The notes under the pieces are model-generated. The model made no database searches, was not told where the DNA came from, and was given only the letters and a program-made list of their open reading frames with translations. This document shows positions 1-4,883 of a stretch of 6,375 nt of DNA, in pieces. The translations under genes were made by a program, and so were the position numbers. Each line of letters begins with the position of its first letter. Position 1 is the first letter of the stretch. The stretch covers positions 3,782 to 10,156 of the forward strand of contig DITH01000045.1 in NCBI GenBank assembly GCA_002422745.1. The letters are read 5' to 3'. Source of the DNA: Alphaproteobacteria bacterium UBA6189. Lineage in GTDB: Bacteria > Pseudomonadota > Alphaproteobacteria > Rickettsiales > UBA3002.

Positions 1-1085
1 GTCTGGCCGAGGCCGGAGATATCGTCGAGCTCGCCCTCGACCGCGAGGATGGCGGTTCTGGTGATTGCCTCGGGCTTGACGCGCAGATCGTGGTGGAAGA
101 ATTCCCCGTCCGGCAGCGAGTGCTTGTGGAACACTTCCTCGATCGTCTGCAGGTAAAATTCGGCGGGCAGATCGGCCACCGAGAGATATTCGTTGTAGAA
201 AGAGCGATGCGCCGCAGCGCTTTCGCCATCGCCTTCGACCAGATGGTTGAACAGTTTCACATGCTCGCCGACATGGCGTTCGAAGTTCATGCTCATGAAG
301 CCCGCCAGCTGCAAAAACCCGGGATAGACGCGGCGCATGAAGCCGGGATAATTCATCGGCACGCGGGTGATGACATTGCGCTCGAACCAGTCGATCGAAT
401 GTTCTTTCGAGAACAGATTCACCTTCGTCGGTGCTTTGCGAGTATCGACCGGCCCGCCCATCAGGGTCATGGTGCGCGGCGCACACTCGTCTTTCAGGTC
501 GTTCATCACGGCCACCGCGGCAAACAGCGGCACCGCAGGCTGGCAGACGCCCAGCGTGTGCGTGCCGGGGCCGAGGATGTGGAGAAATTCGATCAGGTAA
601 TCGACATAGGTATTGAGGTCGAACCCGCCTTTATAGGCCGGCACGTCGCGCCCGTCGGTCCAGTCGGTAATATAAACTTCGTGGTGCGGCAGCAAGGCTT
701 CCACCGTGCCACGCAGCAGGGTCGCATGGTGGCCCGACATCGGCGCCACGATCAATAGTTTCTCCTGCTTGACGGCGCTATCGCGCTTGAAATGGCGTAG
801 TTTACAGAAGGGCAGCTCGGCCACCACCTCGTCGCGCACGGCGACATGCTTGCCGTTGATTTCGGTGAACGCAAGGCGGAATTCCGGTTTCGGGTAGCTC
901 TGGGTAATCCGCTCCACCAGCTCCGCCCCGGCGGCCATATGGCGGCCCAGCCCCGTATAGGAAAGCGGGTGCAGCGGGTGCGAGAACATTTGCTTGGCGG
1001 CATGCGCCATCATGCGCAGCGGGGCGAGGCCAGCATTCTGCATTTCTTTGAAGGAATAAAGCCCGGTATTTTCAAAAGCGATCAT
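1..1085 (-). CDS. phaZ: Intracellular polyhydroxyalkanoate depolymerase, C-terminus cut by window edge
   Basis: Cytoplasmic enzyme that breaks down stored polyhydroxybutyrate granules. In the Ralstonia PhaZ1 family it uses a Cys-Asp-His triad instead of a lipase Ser. The minus-strand frame is open from the ATG at 1085 to the left edge (361 codons; family members are about 400-420 aa). It starts MIAFENTGLYSFKEMQ, and a family-like N-terminal block (HPLHPLSYTGLGRHMAAG) follows at residues 36-53. The nucleophile segment GVCQPAVP (179-186) puts the catalytic Cys at 181, close to Cys183 of Ralstonia. GELDDISG (351-358) holds the likely catalytic Asp. The catalytic His must lie beyond the edge. An AGGA at 1090-1093 (read on minus) sits 4 bases before the start. 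The nearest upstream gene on the same strand is the 2-oxo acid decarboxylase, 216 bases away, so phaZ probably has its own promoter. The family call is firm; chain-length specificity cannot be read from sequence. Confidence 0.92.
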   Translation of the reverse strand, partial: MIAFENTGLYSFKEMQNAGLAPLRMMAHAAKQMFSHPLHPLSYTGLGRHMAAGAELVERITQSYPKPEFRLAFTEINGKHVAVRDEVVAELPFCKLRHFKRDSAVKQEKLLIVAPMSGHHATLLRGTVEALLPHHEVYITDWTDGRDVPAYKGGFDLNTYVDYLIEFLHILGPGTHTLGVCQPAVPLFAAVAVMNDLKDECAPRTMTLMGGPVDTRKAPTKVNLFSKEHSIDWFERNVITRVPMNYPGFMRRVYPGFLQLAGFMSMNFERHVGEHVKLFNHLVEGDGESAAAHRSFYNEYLSVADLPAEFYLQTIEEVFHKHSLPDGEFFHHDLRVKPEAITRTAILAVEGELDDISGLGQ

Positions 1086-1113
1086 ATCATCCTGTACGTG
1101 GTGGTTTCTTATC

Positions 1114-1145
1114 TTTGTTCAGCATACGCGCGAAAGCTGAACAAA
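1114..1145. promoter_or_regulatory. Near-perfect 32-bp dyad upstream of phaZ, candidate operator or leader hairpin
   Basis: TTTGTTCAGC (1114-1123) and GCTGAACAAA (1136-1145) are perfect 10-base inverted repeats. The symmetry continues through the 12-base centre (CGCGCG core), giving 14 of 16 complementary pairs around 1129/1130. It ends about 28 bases upstream of the phaZ start codon. No T-run follows on either strand, so an intrinsic terminator is unlikely. A dimeric-repressor operator or a hairpin in the phaZ mRNA leader fits better. The binding protein is unknown. Confidence 0.5.
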
Positions 1146-1171
1146 CCGTTAACCGGCCATGTGATCCAGCC

Positions 1172-1199
1172 GTGGTATGAATGCAGTGCAACATACCAC
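1172..1199. promoter_or_regulatory. Second dyad upstream of phaZ with an internal TGC-N3-GCA core
   Basis: GTGGTATG (1172-1179) and CATACCAC (1192-1199) are perfect 8-base inverted repeats with a 12-base spacer. Inside the spacer is TGCAGTGCA (1182-1190), a TGC-N3-GCA motif. As I recall, PhaR, the repressor of PHA granule genes in Paracoccus and Rhodobacter, binds TGC/GCA-type dyads. The position upstream of phaZ makes PhaR a reasonable candidate, but this rests on motif likeness only. No convincing -35/-10 pair was found in the gap. Confidence 0.35.
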
Positions 1200-1286
1200 A
1201 AGATTTGGAGGTGACGAATAAAAAATCGCACAGAAAGCGCGGAAATCAGCCTTTTCAGCCACTTGTGACGCAAGAAAAACGCACTG

Positions 1287-1323
1287 CGTATATAAGGCGG
1301 CCTAGCCGCCGCGTTTTTCGCGG
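1287..1323 (-). terminator. Possible weak terminator at the end of the 2-oxo acid decarboxylase gene
   Basis: Two adjacent perfect inverted repeats cover the last codons and stop of the decarboxylase gene. CCGCG/CGGCG-type arms at 1309-1313 and 1319-1323 enclose five T. GGCGGC (1296-1301) and GCCGCC (1305-1310) enclose a three-base loop that is the stop codon itself. On the minus strand the 6-bp GC stem is followed only by TTATATA, a poor U-tract, so termination efficiency is uncertain. The two hairpins share bases 1309-1310 and cannot both form fully. Confidence 0.3.
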
Positions 1324-2960
1324 TCGCGCAGCTTGCCCAGCTCCTCGGCCATACGTTTCAGGGAGGGCGAGCAATCGTCACGCGGGATGATGACTTCAAT
1401 GAGGTGCAGGGTGTCGCTGGCCACCGCGGCGGTGATGGCATCTTCCAGCTGGCCCAGCGTGGTGACGCGCACCGATTCACCATAGCCGAGCAACGCGGTC
1501 ATTTTGGTGTAGTCCCACATATGGATATTGTTGAACGGTCCGTCGAGAATATGGCGCTGCGTGCCGTACCCGTCGTTATTCAGCACGAACACGATGGGCG
1601 CCATGCCGTATTTGGCGATGGTGGAAAGCTCCATGCCCGTCATTTGGAAGGCGCCGTCGCCGACAATGGCAAACACCCGGTTATGCGGTTGCGCGGCCAT
1701 GGCGCCGATGGCGGCCGGTACAGCGAAGCCCATGCTGAGGTAATAGGCGTCGGACAGGAAGTTGCTGGGGTTGCGCGTGCGCAATTGCATGGCGCCGAGC
1801 AAGGCATCGCCGGTGTCCGATACGATGGTGGCGTTTTCGCCCACATGCAGCCCCAACACGCGGAAGAACTGTGCCACGGTGAGCGCGTCGTTGCGCTCTG
1901 CGGCCTGCAGCGGCTGGGGCGCGGGGGCGGGCGCGGGCAGGTTGCCCGGCTGTTTGGGCGTGATGGGTTCGGCGATCAGCCGCTCGAGAAACTCCTTAAA
2001 CACGACCTGCTCATAGCTGCGGTAGCCGATGCGGGCTTTCTCGGTAGTGAGCAGCAGGGTGTTTTTGCGGTTGAGCTTGGCCGTATACATGCCGAGGAAT
2101 ACATCGGTCATGAAGGCGCCGAGCATCAGCAGCGCGTCGGATTCCTCGACATAGCGCTGGGTTGCCTCGTCCGATAGCGAACCGGAATAGACGCCGATGA
2201 ACAGCGGATGGGTTTCCGAGATGATCGATTTAGAAAGCAGCGTGGAGGCGATGGGGATGTTGAATTTCTCGGCGATGGCGAGTGCCAGCGTGGTCAGCCC
2301 GTGGCGGTGCAATTCAATATCGGCAATGATCACGGGTTGGGCGGCGCTATTGATGAGCGCGACCGCATCCTCCAGCATAGCGGTGAGGTTCTCGGGATCG
2401 GAGATGGCGAGCGGCGTGTTTTTGAGGGTGGGAATTTTCACCGGCATATCGACCACATCATACGGCACTTCGATATAGCCCGGGCGGCAATGCTCGCGCA
2501 CGGCGGCGATCACACGCTGGATCTCGGCTGGCGCGGTTTCCGGGTCGCTCAGCACGGCGGTGGCGCAGGTGACTTCCTCGAAAATGCGGCGCTGGGTGTC
2601 GAAGGTGCGTACCTTATGGTGCAGCAGCCCGTCGGCCTTGCGGTCGGAAGGCGAGGGGCCGCCGGAAATCACCAGCAGCGGCGATTTTTCGGCATAGGCG
2701 CAGGCCACGGCATTGAGCATGTTAAGTGCGCCGACCGAATAGGTGACCAGTGCCACGCCCAGGCCCGCCACACGACCATACGCATCGGCAGCGAACCCGA
2801 CGGAGGGCTCGTGCGTCATGGTGATGATCTCTAAGCCCGATTGCTGCAGCCAGCGGAAGGTGGGCAGGGCGAAATCGCCGGGGATGCCGAACACATGGCT
2901 GACGCCCTGCGCCGCGACGGCATCGAACAAATAGGAACCGACGGTGGGGGTCGCTGTCAT
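1302..2960 (-). CDS. ThDP-dependent 2-oxo acid decarboxylase, phenylpyruvate/indolepyruvate decarboxylase type
   Basis: Predicted cytoplasmic, probably tetrameric enzyme that decarboxylates a 2-oxo acid (indolepyruvate, phenylpyruvate or a related acid) to an aldehyde. The 552-aa length is normal for the family. Numbering here counts a TTG codon at 2963 as residue 1; ATG at 2960 (residue 2) is the preferred start, with only a weak GAG upstream. The N-terminal domain has GIPGDFALP (26-34, Asp30) and HEPSVGFAADAYGR (51-64), with Glu52 as ThDP activator. The HH pair typical of pyruvate and indolepyruvate decarboxylases is at 115-116. A Pro/Ala-rich linker (343-351) precedes the C-terminal ThDP/Mg domain, GDGAFQMTG (435-443) to NN (462-463). 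The overall pattern is close to the Azospirillum ipdC product as I recall it. The position of Zymomonas PDC Glu473 is Gln469 here, so classic pyruvate decarboxylase activity is doubtful. Asp287 matches the Asp282 proposed as catalytic in the Azospirillum enzyme. Substrate cannot be fixed from sequence. Confidence 0.88.
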   Translation of the reverse strand: MTATPTVGSYLFDAVAAQGVSHVFGIPGDFALPTFRWLQQSGLEIITMTHEPSVGFAADAYGRVAGLGVALVTYSVGALNMLNAVACAYAEKSPLLVISGGPSPSDRKADGLLHHKVRTFDTQRRIFEEVTCATAVLSDPETAPAEIQRVIAAVREHCRPGYIEVPYDVVDMPVKIPTLKNTPLAISDPENLTAMLEDAVALINSAAQPVIIADIELHRHGLTTLALAIAEKFNIPIASTLLSKSIISETHPLFIGVYSGSLSDEATQRYVEESDALLMLGAFMTDVFLGMYTAKLNRKNTLLLTTEKARIGYRSYEQVVFKEFLERLIAEPITPKQPGNLPAPAPAPQPLQAAERNDALTVAQFFRVLGLHVGENATIVSDTGDALLGAMQLRTRNPSNFLSDAYYLSMGFAVPAAIGAMAAQPHNRVFAIVGDGAFQMTGMELSTIAKYGMAPIVFVLNNDGYGTQRHILDGPFNNIHMWDYTKMTALLGYGESVRVTTLGQLEDAITAAVASDTLHLIEVIIPRDDCSPSLKRMAEELGKLRDREKRGG

Positions 2961-2990
2961 CAAACACTCATGAAATGGTCATTAATCTGT

Positions 2991-3019
2991 CATATAGCGC
3001 AGGTAAGGCAGGGATTCAA
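2991..3019 (-). promoter_or_regulatory. Candidate sigma-70-type promoter of the decarboxylase gene
   Basis: On the minus strand TTGAAT (3014-3019) and TATATG (2991-2996) are separated by exactly 17 bases. Each box matches the consensus at 4 of 6 positions. The predicted transcription start is near 2984, giving a leader of about 24 bases before the ATG at 2960. A GANTC site (GATTC at 3013-3017 on plus) overlaps the -35 box. No equally good promoter was found on the plus strand for the divergent gene. Confidence 0.45.
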
Positions 3020-3026
3020 ACCGAAC

Positions 3027-3030
3027 GAGG
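3027..3030 (+). promoter_or_regulatory. Shine-Dalgarno sequence GAGG deciding the start of the 91-aa gene
   Basis: GAGG lies 5 bases before the ATG at 3036. The reading frame is open further upstream, to 2841, but that extension runs antisense into the decarboxylase coding region. The SD therefore supports 3036 as the start. Confidence 0.6.
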
Positions 3031-3035
3031 CCGCC

Positions 3036-3311
3036 ATGCAGAAAATTCCGGATGACATCAAAAGCGAATTAAAAGCCGCCGGAGAGCGCATCGGTTACCA
3101 CCACACGAAACGCGTGCTTACCGACCATTGGCCTGCCCATGATGAGATGCATGGCCGCCGCGAAATGAGTCGTCTGGTGCAGATGGTGGGCCGAGCAGAC
3201 GGCAGCACCCGGATGGCCGAGAATATCGCCTTGCGCGGCCGGGAAATCGGCAAAGCGCGGGCCATTGCGGAAGCACGTGAACATGCAGCGCCTGACAGGA
3301 ACGGCCGCTAG
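3036..3311 (+). CDS. Small basic helical protein of unknown function
   Basis: A 91-aa protein, starting MQKIPDDIKSELKAAGERIG, that I do not recognise. It is highly charged (18 Lys/Arg, 14 Asp/Glu), His-rich (6 His, including HH at 22-23), has no Cys, and shows no signal peptide or membrane segment, so it is probably cytoplasmic. The composition suggests mostly alpha-helix, with a long amphipathic stretch at about residues 58-84. The start is set by GAGG 5 bases upstream. Its stop is only 3 bases before the next gene's ATG, so the two are almost certainly co-transcribed and may be translationally coupled. A small gene in front of a possible nuclease gene is the layout of many antitoxin-toxin pairs, but no DNA-binding motif was identified and that role is speculative. 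Confidence 0.7.
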   Translation: MQKIPDDIKSELKAAGERIGYHHTKRVLTDHWPAHDEMHGRREMSRLVQMVGRADGSTRMAENIALRGREIGKARAIAEAREHAAPDRNGR

Positions 3312-3314
3312 CCC

Positions 3315-4010
3315 ATGTCCCTCGCCGCCCCCTATACCCGGCTTGACGGCCCAAAGCTGATGCCCCGCCGCCATTGGGCGCGGCAACCCTCGCCCGGGGA
3401 ACGCGAAGGCATGGCCTTCTGGGAAGAAAAATACACCGAAGCGCGGGATTTTTTCGAACAACGGCCCAGCTGGCGGCAGCGTATGGAAAATCAGAAACCG
3501 GGTGATATCGACCCGGCCCGCTACCTGCATTGGATTAAAGCCACTTACCATGCGCTGATGCGCAACAACGCCGATCGCTGCCCGGATATCGCCAGCGAAT
3601 ACGAGCGCGAACTGGCCATCGCGGCGGCGCGGCGCCACATGCATGACCCCCAGGAAATGCAGCTAAGCATGCACGCGCTAACGGTCGGCCGTTATGGCGA
3701 CCGGGTTACGGGTCTCAAGCGTGGGTTCGATGCCACCGGCGTGCGGCTCGATGCCCACCATATGCCGCATGACGAAACGACATCGGTGCACCGGGAGGAT
3801 GGTACCGCGATGGCGGTTCCTGAAGACATACACCAGGCCCTGCACCGGCAGCTCGGCTCGGGCAAAGAAAAACCTATCCTAGATGCGATCGAGGATGATT
3901 TTTCGTTCCTCGCACCCCGACTGCATGCACGCGGCTACCACGAAGAACATATACGGCGCGCCAAAGAGGCAGTGCACCAGCGTAACTTCTCGCTGGGGCT
4001 TTACATCTAG
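3315..4010 (+). CDS. Uncharacterised protein with a C-terminal HHMP motif resembling HNH/Endo VII-like nuclease domains
   Basis: A 231-aa protein without signal peptide or transmembrane segment, starting MSLAAPYTRL. Residues 1-115 are charged, mostly helical and unrecognised. Residues 119-180 read as a compact motif: MHALTVGRYGDRV, then GVRLDAHHMP (142-151), EDGTAMAV (161-168) and paired His 173/177. A double His followed by Met-Pro, then an Asp-Gly-x-Ala strand and a downstream His, is the pattern I associate with HNH/Endonuclease VII-like domains at the C-termini of polymorphic toxins. Nuclease activity is an inference from this motif. The protein has 16 His (7 %), so metal binding is plausible. 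There is no own SD; the ATG is 3 bases after the 91-aa gene's stop, which suggests coupled translation. Met16 and Met33 are alternative starts. A long ORF on the opposite strand (3069-3644) is a shadow: it spans both genes and lacks recognisable domains. Confidence 0.72.
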   Translation: MSLAAPYTRLDGPKLMPRRHWARQPSPGEREGMAFWEEKYTEARDFFEQRPSWRQRMENQKPGDIDPARYLHWIKATYHALMRNNADRCPDIASEYERELAIAAARRHMHDPQEMQLSMHALTVGRYGDRVTGLKRGFDATGVRLDAHHMPHDETTSVHREDGTAMAVPEDIHQALHRQLGSGKEKPILDAIEDDFSFLAPRLHARGYHEEHIRRAKEAVHQRNFSLGLYI

Positions 4011-4022
4011 CGATTTTTCTTT
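3991..4022 (+). terminator. Intrinsic terminator overlapping the stop of the 231-aa gene
   Basis: CGCTGG (3991-3996) pairs with CTAGCG (4007-4012) as a 6-bp stem containing one G-U pair, with a 10-base loop, and the run ATTTTTCTTT follows directly. The stop codon TAG (4008-4010) lies in the 3' arm. The short stem makes it moderate in strength. If it works, the pilin gene needs its own promoter. Confidence 0.5.
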
Positions 4023-4025
4023 GGG

Positions 4026-4071
4026 GGTAATGAGGTTTGCATGAACATCCCTTGCCCTCAAAACGGTTACC
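4026..4071 (+). promoter_or_regulatory. Interrupted inverted repeat that would hide the leader ORF ribosome binding site
   Basis: GGTAATGAGG (4026-4035) can pair with CCTCA (4056-4060) and, after a six-base bulge, with TTACC (4067-4071). The loop is 20 bases. In RNA this would bury TGAGG, the ribosome binding site of the 17-codon leader ORF, and part of the following pilin leader. The large loop and bulge make it modest in stability, and it matters only if transcription starts upstream of about 4025. Confidence 0.25.
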
Positions 4072-4094
4072 TTATACATTCGGCCCATGTATAA
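4041..4094 (+). CDS. Possible 17-aa leader peptide overlapping the pilin start
   Basis: ATG at 4041 is preceded by TGAGG (4031-4035) at 5-base spacing, the best ribosome binding site in this gap. The frame reads MNIPCPQNGYLIHSAHV and stops at TAA 4092-4094, overlapping the pilin start (4087) by 8 bases in another frame. The pilin ATG itself has no Shine-Dalgarno sequence. Ribosomes ending here could therefore reinitiate on the pilin gene. A chance ORF of this length is common, so this is a hypothesis. Confidence 0.25.
   Translation: MNIPCPQNGYLIHSAHV
4052..4078 (+). promoter_or_regulatory. Weak candidate promoter directly upstream of the pilin gene
   Basis: TTGCCC (4052-4057) and TATACA (4073-4078) are promoter-like but separated by only 15 bases. 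Transcription from this -10 would begin within a few bases of the pilin ATG at 4087, producing a leaderless mRNA, which would explain the missing ribosome binding site. This competes with the leader-ORF model. Confidence 0.2.
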
Positions 4095-4878
4095 AAACGG
4101 TTTCAGTCTCGTCGAACTTGCTGTGGTACTGGTAATTCTTGGATTGCTCACCGGCGGCATTCTCGCCGGGCGCAGTCTTATTCGTGCGAGTGAATTGCGC
4201 AGCATCACCGTCGAAGCGCAGGGGTATAAAACCGCTATTTACAGTTTCCGCGACAAATATTTTGCTTTGCCCGGCGATATGCCGAATGCAACGCGTGTAT
4301 GGGGCGATCAAGCCACCGGTACCAATGCTTGCGCCGATGCTGCAATTCCTAATGGGACGCCAGGCACTTGTAACGGCAATGGCGATGGGTGGATTGGTAA
4401 CAACGGCTACGGGCCGGCGGCCTCGGAGGCCACACGGGCATGGCAGCATTTAGCAAATGCCAGCTTAATCGAGGGAACGTATACTGGCTATACAGCCGGT
4501 GCGCCTAATCCGGCTCTGCCGGGCACCAACGTTCCCACTTCAAAACTGGCGAGGGCAGGTTGGGGGCTTTTCTATCGAGGAAATGCCTACGGCAGTAGCA
4601 CCAGTTTTATTTGGAGACAGAGTCATAATTTTCTGCAGATTGGTAATCCAGATGCAAATGGACTCTTCAGTGGCGTTATCAGCCCTTCAGAAGCATGGAA
4701 TGTGGATACAAAATATGATGATGGTTTTCCGGAAACGGGTAGGCTTCTTGGGACAGCAGCTACCAGTCAGGCCTGTGTGTCGCCGACTGGACTATCCTAT
4801 ACCGATGCGCCTGCGAATCGGGTCTATGATTTGACCCAAAGCAACCAACTCTGCACACTTTATTTTAAAGTGAATTGA
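4087..4878 (+). CDS. Type IV pilin-like protein with prepilin N-terminal cleavage/methylation signal
   Basis: A 263-aa pilin or pseudopilin-like protein, inserted in the inner membrane and then assembled into a pilus or secretion pseudopilus. MYKNG is a short basic leader; prepilin peptidase should cut after Gly5, leaving Phe6 as the methylated residue and Glu10 at mature position +5. The hydrophobic helix LAVVLVILGLLTGGILAG (11-28) follows. ALPGDMPNAT (60-69), NGNGDGWIG (96-104) and SEAWNVDTKYDDG (201-213) are recurrent in large proteins of this class. Cys82/95 and Cys230/256 could form two disulfides. The Asp/Asn-rich NGNGDG loop could bind a metal ion (inference). There is no SD before the ATG, but the prepilin signal fixes this start. 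No other pilus gene is in view. GC falls in the 3' half (about 42 % over 4621-4740 by hand count), unlike its neighbours. Whether it is a major pilin, minor pilin or pseudopilin cannot be decided. Confidence 0.85.
   Translation: MYKNGFSLVELAVVLVILGLLTGGILAGRSLIRASELRSITVEAQGYKTAIYSFRDKYFALPGDMPNATRVWGDQATGTNACADAAIPNGTPGTCNGNGDGWIGNNGYGPAASEATRAWQHLANASLIEGTYTGYTAGAPNPALPGTNVPTSKLARAGWGLFYRGNAYGSSTSFIWRQSHNFLQIGNPDANGLFSGVISPSEAWNVDTKYDDGFPETGRLLGTAATSQACVSPTGLSYTDAPANRVYDLTQSNQLCTLYFKVN
4856..4872. repeat. AT-rich hairpin between convergent pilin and uvrB genes
   Basis: CACTTTA (4856-4862) and TAAAGTG (4866-4872) form a perfect 7-bp stem around a TTT loop, inside the last codons of the pilin gene and just past the uvrB stop. 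It is AT-rich and lacks a following U-run in either direction, so it is at best a weak bidirectional transcription barrier. Confidence 0.25.
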
Positions 4879-4883
4879 GTTGC

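Noticed and set aside
90..758. 222-codon plus-strand ORF
   Set aside because: Antisense to phaZ, whose frame is supported by family motifs; the translation shows no domain and is a GC-rich shadow.
1087..1194. 35-codon minus-strand ORF in the phaZ leader, ending one base before the phaZ ATG
   Set aside because: It has no ribosome binding site, and phaZ has its own AGGA. The open frame is probably chance, although its position is curious.
1181..1390. Plus-strand ORF with GGAGGTG at 1207-1213
   Set aside because: No start codon lies at proper spacing after the GGAGG, and the ORF runs antisense into the decarboxylase C-terminus.
1404..2177. 257-codon plus-strand ORF, and a similar one at 2208-2834
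   Set aside because: Both lie opposite the decarboxylase, which has all ThDP motifs in the minus frame; these are mirror-frame shadows.
2841..3035. Longer N-terminus for the 91-aa gene
   Set aside because: The extension overlaps the 5' end of the divergent decarboxylase gene and ignores the GAGG directly before the ATG at 3036.
3069..3644. 191-codon minus-strand ORF
   Set aside because: It spans the 91-aa gene and half of the 231-aa gene. The plus-strand pair has a GAGG ribosome binding site, 3-base spacing, a terminator and a recognisable motif; the minus ORF has none of these.
4060..4102. Direct repeat AAAACGGTT (4060-4068 and 4094-4102)
   Set aside because: Nine bases, two copies and one inside coding sequence; close to chance level with no further support as a binding site.
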